From assembly GCA_900660155.1 (NCBI GenBank), contig CABFPE010000142.1, forward strand, positions 376,713 to 418,093: DNA of 41,381 bases. Reading direction: 5' to 3'. Position 1 is the first letter of the stretch; each line of letters opens with the position of its first letter. Shown here one piece after another: positions 1-10,319 of this stretch. A model generated the notes under the pieces. The model saw nothing but the letters and a program-made list of their open reading frames with translations, made no database searches and was not told the DNA's origin. The translations under genes were made by a program, and so were the position numbers. This stretch comes from Hofstenia miamia. Lineage: Eukaryota > Xenacoelomorpha > Acoela > Hofsteniidae.

Positions 1-66
1 GATAAACGTGCCCACAACGGGGTTGTTATAATACGGTATATATTAACGCGATGTAATGCAAACATT

Positions 67-152
67 TGTGATATTATCAAAGTGAAATTAGTCATGCCAA
101 AAAATGGCCTGTGATATTATCAAAGTGAAATTACTCATACCAAAAAATGGCC
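67..152. repeat. 43-bp tandem duplication
   Basis: Two head-to-tail copies (67-109 and 110-152) of a unit starting tgtgatattatcaaagtgaa and ending aaaaaatggcc. They differ at two positions. Confidence 0.95.
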
Positions 153-218
153 CTAATATGTAAATCAATTAAAAGCATTACTAATTGAAATCCATTAGTA
201 GACATATTTAAAAATATC

Positions 219-333
219 TGACGTCAGCGAAAATCCATTAGCGGAGATGCCAATCAACTGGTGAGTCACCGCTTTAACCAGTCTCCGATATTCACTAACA
301 CGTGACATGTGACGTCATCAGCTCTCGACCAAT
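219..333. promoter_or_regulatory. CRE / E-box / CCAAT cluster, possible promoter
   Basis: Two perfect palindromic CREs (TGACGTCA at 219-226 and 310-317), an E-box CACGTG at 299-304 and CCAAT at 329-333, in a locally GC-richer stretch. It lies 1.7 kb upstream of the first coding exon of the four-TM gene and could drive it through a non-coding first exon. Assignment to that gene is inference. Confidence 0.4.
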
Positions 334-604
334 CAGAGGCGTTTTTGTGCGTTCAAGCCTCGTCCTACATTACTACTTTGCACTGCAGCAGATTTATATT
401 TTGATGAATATTTAGCCTAAATTTTTGCATGCTTACAAATCCAGTATTTTCATTATTAATAATATTTCAACAATATTTAGTAAGTCAATTCTTAAATTAT
501 AGATCTGCTTGAAAGTGTTGCACATTACAGTTAATATGAAATTGTTCTACATATGATAGGGCCTAGCTATACAAAGTGTCAAGAAAAATAAATAAATAAA
601 TACT

Positions 605-609
<5 letters not shown>

Positions 610-636
<27 letters not shown>
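610..636. repeat. (TA)n microsatellite
   Basis: Uninterrupted TA dinucleotide run in the 5' region, between the promoter-like cluster and the first coding exon of the four-TM gene. Confidence 0.95.
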
Positions 637-861
637 TGCGACCACTGTGTAACAAAAAATATTACTGCGCTCATTCTGTATGAGGACAATAAAAAGTACC
701 ACTCTGTACACAATTATTTACAAATCCCATTCTCTACGATAATTGGTGGGAAAAAAATTATAACTCCCACTCTGCATCAATTTTTTTCAAAACTAACAAA
801 AACCACTGAAAAACCAAACTTAAAAACTTATTACACACAAAAAACAAAAGTATTTATGGCT

Positions 862-1850
862 TTAAGTATTTAGTTGCAAAACGAAGCTTGTTGCAAATTC
901 TTGATACATTCTCTTCTGAAAAATCTTTTCAAACAGTTTAAGAAGAGCCCTCCCATTATTATTCCAGTTGCAATTTTTACTAAAAGTATTCAAGGCATTT
1001 ATAAATTCGAATCTTTGTTTTTCGAATGGGTTTGAAATCCTTCCTTTTGAAGTTGTTTGTATTGAAAGCACACTTTCATACATAGCTGATATATAGAAAG
1101 TGATTGACTGAATATATTCCTTTCTTGCCTTTCAATTGTGTGGCCAGTTTGACGAATGTGTGCTTGTTTTCTTTTTCAGGAATTATTTAATATATGGCTA
1201 TCCCAGAACTTCCTTACAGACGTTGAATTAAAATTGAATTTAGAATATGAAGTTAAGTAATGTTGTATTGCATTTCTAATCTGAGTGGGCATTGTGATAC
1301 AAATATTTTGATTTTTATTGCCAAAAATTGAATCACAATGCACGACATGTGTTTTTTTATATGAATTTATGAGCATGTTTTTTAATTTTTATACTCAATC
1401 TTATGTTTGGTGTTCCCTAATGATTTGCCATTGTTTAGTTCTTCAATATATTTTAAAGTTAAATGCAAGTAGTGATGCAGTTCGACAAGTTAAACTAGAC
1501 TGCAAATAAATAAACAAGGGCTTGCTAATGCGCAGAGTCAATTTTTATAGCATTCTTAAAATTGTCAGTCCAGACATATTTAATTGTTTGCTTATCTACC
1601 GTCATTGCATGGAGGGTATCTTCGACAACATTATATTTTTACTTAAAATTTTTTCACGTGCTGCAGAACGACTGAAGTCTTTAATTGTTTGCTTGGTCGC
1701 TCCACGAACACTAAGTTTTCGACTTCTTTTCACATAAGCTCTTATTAATCTAAAACCTTTTTTCAAAAATAAGTTAAGAATAAAGTCATACCATATCACA
1801 TCCAGCTGATGCATTAATATTTCGCGTAAAGGCTTCAAATTCGGAATCAT
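862..1850 (-). pseudogene. Unassigned degenerate coding relic
   Basis: Three minus-strand segments read like eroded protein sequence rather than random frames: 1850-1602 (RAYVKRSRKLSVRGATKQT), 1376-1176 (ICITMPTQIRNAIQHY, STSVRKFWDSHILNNS) and 1083-862 (NWNNNGRALLKLFEKIF). Frameshifts and stops separate them. The order is compatible with a tyrosine-recombinase-like mobile element ORF, but no catalytic motif is firm enough to name it. It could equally be chance in AT-rich DNA. Confidence 0.2.
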
Positions 1851-2043
1851 CAGACCAAATATCCATCGCTATTTTGAAACATGTACAAAACGGAAACTAA
1901 AATTTTTTAGTGTACAGAATGGGATTATAAAAAATTCATCATTTTAAGAAAATTCCGTTGTTTAGCAAAGAATATATGCAATTACCATAAAGTTGCGCTG
2001 TGAAAATATTTTAAAATTCTTTCAATTCTTTTTAAATTTACAG

Positions 2044-2135
2044 GTTTATTTCCGCTATGTACTATGACAAATCGGACCCGACTTCCACTGTGTACGCCTT
2101 TTTCGGAATTTCCCTTTTCACACTGGGACTAATAT
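2044..2135 (+). CDS. Four-TM protein, first visible coding exon
   Basis: 92 nt after aaatttacag. The open phase gives FISAMYYDKSDPTSTV and the helix YAFFGISLFTLGLI. ATG at 2057 (MYYDKSDP) is a plausible start with a short cytosolic N-terminus; an upstream exon cannot be excluded because the frame is open back to the acceptor. The donor T|gtatgt at 2136 is the first unit of a (GTAT)n tract. T plus AT of the next exon gives Tyr. Confidence 0.75.
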
Positions 2136-2175
2136 GTATGTATGTATGTATGGATGTATGTATATAATATATATA
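2133..2175. repeat. (GTAT)n / (TA)n tract at a splice donor
   Basis: GTAT repeats beginning exactly at the donor of the first four-TM exon and running into a TA tract. GT dinucleotides in GTAT context recur at 2136, 2140, 2144, 2148, 2156 and 2160. Confidence 0.9.
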
Positions 2176-2287
2176 TATTTAAATAATGCCTAACCGTAGT
2201 TAACTCAGGTTTTTTACAATTTTTAAGCACTTCTATATCACAAACTAATGAAGATTATATATATTGTATTTATGACTTATAAATTTT

Positions 2288-2410
2288 CGAGATTTTTCAA
2301 TCAATTCAAATCAATTGAAATCAATTGATTTGAAAATCAATATCAAATCAAATCAAATCAATTGATTTGATATCAACATGTTGGTATTAATTCAAATCAA
2401 TATCAACGGC
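2288..2410. repeat. CAAT/TCAAA-rich simple repeat with palindromes
   Basis: Many copies of ATCAAATCAA and its inverse TTGATTTGAT, forming self-complementary stretches around 2311-2375. The flank at 2411-2430 (gcaaccctggttccaacact) resembles an end of a hAT-like element, but no partner end is visible. It lies in the first intron of the four-TM gene. Confidence 0.6.
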
Positions 2411-2615
2411 AACCCTGGTTCCAACACTAGTTGCAATAAATAACTTTTGTTAGATTTTTTAATTAGTATAATGAAATAATGAGTTTCCAAGTAAACAATT
2501 GATTTAAGTAAACAGGATTATTAATTCAATATAATGATCTATGTTTGGTTGGTATTCCTTTCAAAATCTACACTATGCATATCCAGCACTGTGTTGTCAA
2601 TGTTTATGCATGCAG

Positions 2616-2831
2616 ATAACTTCATGAATGTGGTTGATATAAATAGAACAATTGAAGCCAATGGCGGTCCTTGGCATTACTGTTCAGCTATTGGATGCAC
2701 TCCAGTTACCAGTAGGAAATTCGCAATTCCCCAAATTACAATGATAATTGGACAGACATTTGGCTTCTTTTCGATAGGACTTCTAATTCGTGAAGCGTGT
2801 TATATGATTCGAGATATCAAACTTTTTGCAG
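2616..2831 (+). CDS. Four-TM protein, second exon (loop and TM2)
   Basis: 216 nt between tatgcatgcag|AT and GCA G|gtaata. It encodes the loop NFMNVVDINRTIEANGGPWH with an N-glycosylation sequon (NRT), then YCSAIGC and TM2 ITMIIGQTFGFFSIGLLI. GPWHYC fits the GxWxxC pattern of the first extracellular loop in claudin/PMP22-type proteins, followed by another Cys five residues later. Using the acceptor at 2587 would break phase, so 2616 is preferred. Confidence 0.8.
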
Positions 2832-3704
2832 GTAATAAAGCGTTCTATATACTACAGTATAAACTGGTTTTATCCAGCATAGAACAAATTTATTTATTAT
2901 AAATTGAAAAATGGTCACTGAATTCTGAAGTTATACGTTGCATTTTATACCAAAATTTCCATAAGCCAAAATAATTTCCATATATTTTAGGTAAAGACTA
3001 AGAAAATACTTTAAATGAGCGTAACAATATACTATAATTTTTATAGCATTATAATGCAAAAGTTGATGAAATGTTATAGTATTTCAATGAAATACTCTGA
3101 ACACGATTCTGTAAAAACGAGCTGATTCAATCATTTTAAAATTTCCTTCTTTGGTGAATTAACATCTTGTGTATTCAAAGATTAGATTGAAACTTTATCA
3201 AAAGTTCAGCAAATTTAAGCTTAAGGGGGAAACTTGACACAAAGATACTATAAATTGCAATTACCTTACAGGAATTTGGCCAATAGAAACACAACACGAA
3301 AAAATCTTATTGGATTTTATTCCTTGCTTTGAAATATATTTTGGGTGCTCGTTTATGAAAGTAATTTCGGGTGATCGAATAAATTAGAAACATTCAAAAT
3401 TTGGAAGATGTGTTGCACAATGTAATGGTCAACTAATTTGTTAAAATTAATTTTGTATTTATTTGCAGCAATCTCTAATAGTTGAATATTTAAAAAATAA
3501 CCACCACTTGACATTGTAATAGTTTTGAAGATATATATCAATAACACAAGTAAAGACGTTTAAATAATTTCCGACAGATAGCATATTAATTGATATTGGA
3601 AGATTCTCAAAGTGCATTTTCAACTCAATGGTAACTACAGGTTTGTAATTGAATAGATCATGAGCTAATTCAAACTATTTGTGGGGTAATTAACCTATAT
3701 TTAG
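2832..3704 (+). other. Intron 2 of the four-TM gene
   Basis: 873 bp from gtaata to tatttag. AT-rich, with no recognisable repeat or coding signal. Confidence 0.75.
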
Positions 3705-3946
3705 GATTCTTAAGTTACATCATTCTAATGCTATTCTCAGCATGTCGTTTTACTACTTTGCTAGAAGAGCATCATCGGTTCTTTGCTTCTTATGGATTTG
3801 GTGGAATGATTAGTTGGTTGTCAATTGCGATTGGTTATGTAGCATTAATTATAATTCTATGGGACATACATATTTGGAAGAATATTCCCATCCCTCGTAG
3901 GAAGGTTTCTAGTATTCCATTGGAAAATGATATCTTTCGAAGATAG
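3705..3946 (+). CDS. Four-TM protein, last exon
   Basis: 242 nt after ctatatttag. G plus GA gives Gly, continuing KLFAG into FLSYIILMLFSACRFTTLL (TM3), the loop EEHHRFFASYGFGG and TM4 MISWLSIAIGYVALIIILWD. It ends in a basic tail (IPIPRRKVSS...DIFRR) and TAG. The joined protein from the ATG at 2057 has about 178 residues, with helices near 10-28, 68-88, 101-119 and 134-154. Topology and size fit claudin/PMP22-like tetraspan proteins, but I could not place it in a named family. Confidence 0.85.
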
Positions 3947-4560
3947 TTGACAAATGATGAATTGACAATTTTCGTACACATTTATAATTTTTATACGAAA
4001 ATTATTGTAAAAATGTAATTAGCTAACATCAATTTTAATGGGCTGCCTTGAGTATAAATTTTCAGCCCATGCACACATGAACAATAGTTTTGCATGTGTC
4101 TCTATTTACATTATTGTGAGAACCATATAAATGAATAATTTCTTAATAACACATAAATCCATCACTCAAATAATATGTTAAGCACTTATTAAGATTGTAA
4201 AAAAACCCTCAGTGATTAAAATGGGTTGTCAGAATTGATTGAGTTTGTTGTTAATTTAAATAAGTGTTATTTCTTGACTTCAAAAACAATTTAGTATTTT
4301 TTTTGAAGCCTTAAAGTATTTTTATTACTTAATTTGAGGTGGCAATTCATTACATTGGACAAAGACAATTAGTAAAAGTTCTTCATCATTTTCTTCTTAA
4401 ATTTCAGTTTTCTAAAAGAATGTGTAGTGTTTTTTTTCTAAAGATTATAATTATTATAAGTATTCTACTGAAAATCATTAATTCTCTTCTGATGGTAACT
4501 TGTCGTTTTCCTACATACATCCTGTTGATACTCTAATTTCAAAATTCTATCTGATGTGAA
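3947..4560. other. 3' flank of the four-TM gene
   Basis: AT-rich region that should hold the 3' UTR. No canonical AATAAA close to the stop and no recognisable gene; the short open frames look random. Confidence 0.5.
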
Positions 4561-5622
4561 CTTCGTCATAAACATCTGATTAATGCATTCCAATGCCCAA
4601 CTCCTGAATATGGGGACAAAGCAATTGCATCGGTGCCCGAAGTAATCAACTGTTTAATCTCTGGTAATGCTCCTGATGAAATTGCACCATATATCTTTGA
4701 AGCTGATCTTTTTGCATTGAAGAATAAAGCGGCGGAATTCGCCTAATTCAACAGACGAAATGTTGGCCTTATCATTCTTGGAGCTCCTATCTCCAAGTCT
4801 CCACAATTTGTCCAAGATTTCTTTTCAAAACGTGTTTCAAAGTTCATTGAAATTAAGAATGATATAAAATTACTTGAAGACCCATAGTTAGAATTGCATC
4901 TGTTGAGGAGCTGTGCTTAATTTCCTAAGATACTTTTTGCTTAAGAACTTCTATCCAGCAAATGTTACAACAGAACTTGAAGAATTTGATTCAGCAGTTT
5001 CTTGAAGGCATTGCAGATTCAGATGTTTCTGAGTCACAAAGACTACAGGCATCTTTGCCAATTTCTAAAGGAGGTCTTGGATTACCACTAGCATTAACAA
5101 TGGCTTCTGCTGTGTTCTTAGGGTCATATGTGGACAATAAAGAATTATGCAAACAGATTGTTCCCATTGATGATTATATTTACTCTGTGCCACATCAGTG
5201 TTTGCAAGAACTTTCTAGCAAATGACTAGCGTTGTCTGAAATGCCTTTACACGTGGCCCTAAAGTACAGAAGTTTATTTGTTCACTCCCAGAGAAAGTTA
5301 GCCAGAATACTTGTTCATCCTCAAGTTTGTCTCCTCCGATAAAGTAAGACTTCTCTCTTGTTCAATACCAGGAAGTGGGGATTGGTTGGCTGCAATTCCC
5401 TTGAAAGCATTTGGTTTTTCCTTCATTCCTGCTGAATTCCGAATTTTGCTTTGTTATCGGCTTGGCATCCTCTTAATTGTTGATGACAAAAGCGTCTTTT
5501 ATGTCTTTGCCAGAAGTGTCTCTTGCGATCTGAATACGATTTCTACATGTTTTTTCCAGCAATTGTCAGTAATTTTACAGCGGGAAAATGCTACACCTCT
5601 ATTATCAAGATATGGTGGTTAG
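4561..5622 (+). pseudogene. Broken retroelement ORF relic, C-terminal region
   Basis: Successive frames read as one eroded protein: VGLIILGAPISKSPQF and FFSKRVSKFIEIKNDIKLLE (4747-4887), LELHLLRSCA (4891-4920), then LQASLPISKGGLGLPLALT and SAVFLGSYVDNKELCKQI (4962-5225), then RLLSCSIPGSGDWLAAIPLK, FIPAEFRILLCYRLGI (5311-5500). The GGLGL-A...AFLGS and SG-GDWL-AIP...EFR---RLG blocks are characteristic of the region after the polymerase in retroelement ORFs of many invertebrates. At least four stops and two frame changes mark it as dead. The clade cannot be named from this part alone. Confidence 0.6.
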
Positions 5623-5639
5623 GGTTCAATTAATTCATG

Positions 5640-6845
5640 TCTAATCTGTGACATCTGGAACACAAACTCATTAAATAGTGTTATTCTCAGCATCTCAACT
5701 ATTGTACAAGTTTTTCAGTATCGATCACCCAAAAAACTAGTCATTGTAATGTCATACTTATATGTATATATTTTCGTTCTTTAAAAAAAACAATTTTAAA
5801 TTTGGTGATTCTTAAATATTCTATTTTGTAATGTTAATTTCGTAAAATTGTATTTAATTGTAATTTATATATTGGTGCATTTATTGGTATAAATCTTTGA
5901 AGCGTCGGTAGTGCCCATCCTCTGTGCCATTTCCTCATTGATTTCTTGACTTCATATTAAATGACGATTTATTATAAAATATCATTCCTAAGTACTAAAT
6001 TTTGGTCTTTTCTAGTATGATATTATCGCTTCTTTTAACTTCAATTCTTCATACGTGTTAGAACTATTTAAAACTATAAATGTAATCCTGTGAACATTTA
6101 ACTTCATTATATACTACTATATTTTTTAGTGCAATTAATAATTCAAAATAGTTGGTTGCTGTGCAATTAGCACATGAAAATTGAGGTCATTTACATAAAG
6201 ATTGAATATCAATGGTTCCAGCAGAGAGTCTTATGGGATTTCATTATTAATTATCATTTTTTTAATTTTTCAATATTTTAAGGATTGCTGTCTATTGGTT
6301 ATATAGGAGGTTAATATCTTAGTTAAAGAAGAAAGAAGAATATCGCAATTATCAATATACTTTCTCCAATCGTCTAACACAAAAATTATTGCATGATTTG
6401 CAGGCATAATTTTTCTAAACTCAAATTTTAACAGTCTTAATATTTGATATTTTTCGATGTACTAATTAATTTTGATGTATATAATTTTTTCAAATATTTA
6501 ACTTATCTGTTGGAAATGAAATTGATTTGTAATTAGTGCACCGTTTGTTATAAAGGTATTGTTTGAACAATTTCAAATTCATTTGGAAAAACCCCTTCAT
6601 TAGTACATTGGTTTAATATATAGGTCTATTCTAAAAACCATGTTGGTTTGCTTGACTCTTTCAGGTTGTAAAATTTTAATGTCTTGATGTTTCATTTAAT
6701 TGATATAAAGTTATGAAATATAAAATATTTTTTCTTTGGTTTTAAGTTATCATTCGATCTTGATTATATTATTAACTTTTCCTATATATATAAAAGTGTA
6801 TTTAGTATATTTGCCTTATCAGTATTAGTTTGCCTTATATAAGTA
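5640..6845. other. AT-rich intergenic DNA
   Basis: Nothing recognisable between the two retroelement relics: no convincing coding frame, tRNA or structured repeat. Confidence 0.6.
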
Positions 6846-8078
6846 GCCATTGAATATTGTAGAGATAATTTGAAGTCATCTGAAATATATAAATTAATGC
6901 GTAAAAAACAATTTCATAGAGCAAATGAAATGTTTGAAAGAATTAATAAAGAAATTAAAAGAAGTATTTCAAGGAAAAAAGTCCAGAAAATGGTGGGCTT
7001 CTGTAAATCAACTTATGGGACGCAATACACTATCAAAAATGTATAAAAAATTTGATGCAAATGAAATCAACAAAATGTTTACTAATATATCAAATGATTT
7101 GAATTACAAACAACCTAGAACTCCTAGATAGATAGTGAAGAGATTCCAACTCTAACAATGCATCAAGTATATCATGCGTTGAAAAGTATCAACAAACATC
7201 AACAGGACACGACGGAATACCATATAGGTTTATAAAAAAATTTTCGTATATAATTAAACCAATAGTTCATTATATATTTACGGAATCGCTAAGAACTGCT
7301 AAATTCCCGAAAATTTGGAAAACTGCCATAATAATACCAATTCCTAAATCACAACCGGCAAAACTACATAATTTAAGACCAATTAGCAACACTTCAATAT
7401 TGTCAAGAATTATTGAAAAACTTGTATTTAATTTTCACATCAAAGACATCTACAATAATAATTTAAACATAAATCAGCATGGATTCCGAACAAATGGAAC
7501 AACAACAAATGCTGTTGAACTGCAAAATAGAATTCTGTCATACAAAAATGAAAATTATGATTATGTAAGATTAATCAGCCTTGATATAAAGAAAGCATTT
7601 GACAATGTAAATCACTATATTTTATTTGAAAAATTAAACAATATAACAAATTTAAATCCGTACATCATTAATGGACTTGATAGTTTTATTGGGAATAGAT
7701 AACAAAAGGTTAAATATAATAACATACTTTCGGGTATGGAAAAGATCAACAAAGGTGTTCCTCAAGGTTTCTTTTTTTGGCCATTTCTGTTCAATATATG
7801 TATTGATTCTTTAATTTGTGACTCTTCAAATATTACAAATGGTTCTATTATTAAGTATGCTGATGATACCCTGATTTGTCTTCCAACACTTGAAAATTTA
7901 GCCTTAACACATTCAATTAATGATAAGATCAAATCTTGGTATGAAGAAAACAAATTTTAAATTAATTATAGAAAGTCGCTGGAAATGATTATACCATTGA
8001 AGAGAAAATTTGTTGATAATATATCTAAAATTGATTGCTATTCCTCAGTAACTACAATCACCTGGTTGAGCCGTTAGA
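6846..8078 (+). pseudogene. LINE (non-LTR) reverse transcriptase relic
   Basis: A 5' part in other frames carries the linker typical of jockey/CR1-like LINEs (SRKWWASVNQLMGR). From 7139 one frame is open to 7960 with a single internal stop at 7700. It contains TGHDGIPYRFIKK, FPKIWKTAIIIPIPK, LRPISNTSILSRIIEKL, motif A LISLDIKKAFDNVNH, motif B INKGVPQGF and motif C IKYADDT. After TAA at 7958 the same frame continues with YRKSLEMIIPLKRK to about 8078. Endonuclease and 3' ends are not visible. The catalytic motifs are preserved, but the stops and at least one frameshift make it inactive. Confidence 0.9.
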
Positions 8079-10224
8079 GCTAGATGTACAGTTGCCATAT
8101 TCTAGAATCAGAGATATTGCAGCTTTCACAGCAAATTTGATTATTTTAGTTTGAGTAAGAACTTTCTAAATATATCTAATTATTTGGATCGCAAGTACAA
8201 CTAATTAATAATATCAGATGTATTTACTATAAAAAACAGAAAAACAACATCAAAGATTTATTCCAATTTGAATTGATAGCTATCCTTCCACAAAACATTT
8301 GAAGAAATTAAATAATCTTTGATAAAACAAAATGTAATGCAAGACGTAAATGGATTTTATGTTGACAAGAAATCAAAATAGAAAAATAGTAAAACATTAC
8401 ATTTATTTCAACTACTACTTCAAAAGCTATTGTAATCAATGCATAATTGTCATTTTCTTTATTAGAAATTTCATTTTGTTCCATAAAATCCAAATATTCT
8501 GACGGCTTAGAACCGCCCAGTATATAACTACAATATCATTAGTACAAATCACAAGTTTAACATTTTATAAAAATTATTTTTATTGAAATTTCTATTTGAA
8601 AATAATTACCAATTTGTTAAAAAAGTCTTAACATGATGTAAATTTCGCATTTATTCAAAATACCTCAATTTGAAAAGAGAACTCAAGTTTTAGCAAAAAA
8701 GGAACACATTAATTATAACTATAGTATGAATGGGCAGCCAAACAGGAAATGCGGCTCTCGAAATGCGCTTAGCCCGTCCAGCACTGTTTTATAAGAAAGA
8801 TGTTTAACTTTTTTCTGACCAAAATTGTGTTAGTTGATTTTTTTAAATGACCATTTTTCTAGATAAATATACGTCAAAAAGCATGTTAATAATTGAAAAA
8901 ATAAATATAAATATATTTTAGTGGGAAAATCGCTGTTCATTGTGATGAACATTTTTATGAATGTCTATATTCACTGGAATGATCAAAACTCAGATTTTTT
9001 GTCATTATAATGTATATTAAGGGATACAAAATGCTAATGAAAATATTTGTGAACAAATATAGCAATAATTAATAACATTTCTAAAAAAACAATTTTAAAA
9101 TTTTAGTCTGAATAAAATTAAATGTTTAACATATAAATCGCAACAACAAACTGTATTATAAAGTATTTCATTTTTGGCATAGACAACAACATAACCCACT
9201 AAAACAGATTTTCTCTAGAATTTGACTTAGCTTTTTCAATTATTATGTGTAGTCATTTTTAAGTCTGAATAGCAGTGAAAACAGAAATGTTATATAACAA
9301 CTCACGAATACAACAACAAATGACAACTCAAAATAAAAAGTCCTACATAATATAGAGTAGGGTGAACTTGCAACCCTCAATTGAACAGTAGCTGAGTATC
9401 CAAAAAATACAAACTTAAAAACAGATATGCATTTATAGAGCAAGTGGTAAGCCTAATATCAACATGTGATCAACGTTTAAAAATGCAAACGATTGCAATA
9501 CAATATTTTTTACTCAACATTGCTCTTTAAGATTTTGCTTTACTGATGGGAAAATCGGAAACTGCCAGACAAATGTTTTACCTTAATAAAACTTAAATAC
9601 ATAATTGCTTTAAAATATGATAGCCGTAGATTTTTTGCTATTGATACAACAAAATGATGCACATTCGCAAACATTAATCGAACTAAAAGGTCTTATGAAC
9701 CTCTAGTCCATGCCTCAAACAAATCAACTTATTACATTTAGAGTACATTGATGTGTTATCCAACTAATGAAGAAGCGGATGAAGCGCAAGTGAAATAGAA
9801 AAGTGCAACCACTAGCACAATAGGCGGATGGCACTCCCTAGCAACGTCGTATATAACTAATTGTGACTGATTCCTGAAGGGCATACATTAAGTATAACTT
9901 TGACACAATTCTCATAAAAGGCATGTAAACACTATTGAATAATTAGTATAAATATATAAATAAATAAAACTTCCTTAAACAAAAACAAACTTGAATATAT
10001 TTCGGATTAGATTTTCTTATAAAAAACACATACAAAATACAAAAATAAGTTAAAAATCCTCCATGTACTTGTGCCAAAAAGAAGGCACCGATATAGCACG
10101 TCATTTACGAATTTTAATAAATTGCGCTGTAAGAGGAGAAGAATGTAGGCAAGTGTATTCGAGGTTATATAATTAAAACAATTTACAACTAATAGTGCAC
10201 AGAGATGCAAAAGTGGCAGAGAAT
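8079..10224. other. AT-rich stretch between LINE relic and KCC 3' end
   Basis: No convincing coding frame or repeat. The part just below 10225 should contain the KCC 3' UTR. Confidence 0.6.
10113..10118 (-). terminator. Possible ATTAAA poly(A) signal of KCC
   Basis: ATTAAA on the minus strand about 107 nt after the KCC stop codon. No AATAAA occurs closer. In such AT-rich DNA this can be chance. Confidence 0.25.
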
Positions 10225-10319
10225 CTAAGAATATATGGTAACAACCTCACGCCCGCTTCCGCGCACAAGAAATATCGGCTGATCTAATCCACCAGTCATG
10301 CCTTCAATGAATTCAAGAT
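10225..10319 (-). CDS. kcc: KCC last coding exon l with stop
   Basis: 95 nt encoding [20 protein letters not shown] and [10 protein letters not shown], then TAG at 10227-10225. This is the canonical end of KCCs (Y-EFLE-LTEGL--V-LVRG-GREV-TIYS), so the C-terminus is complete. The acceptor is catttag|AT. Confidence 0.96.

Noticed and set aside
2534..2615. ATG at 2534 as a start of the second four-TM exon
   Set aside because: The acceptor at 2615 joins in phase with the upstream exon at 2135, and the extra 27 residues look random.
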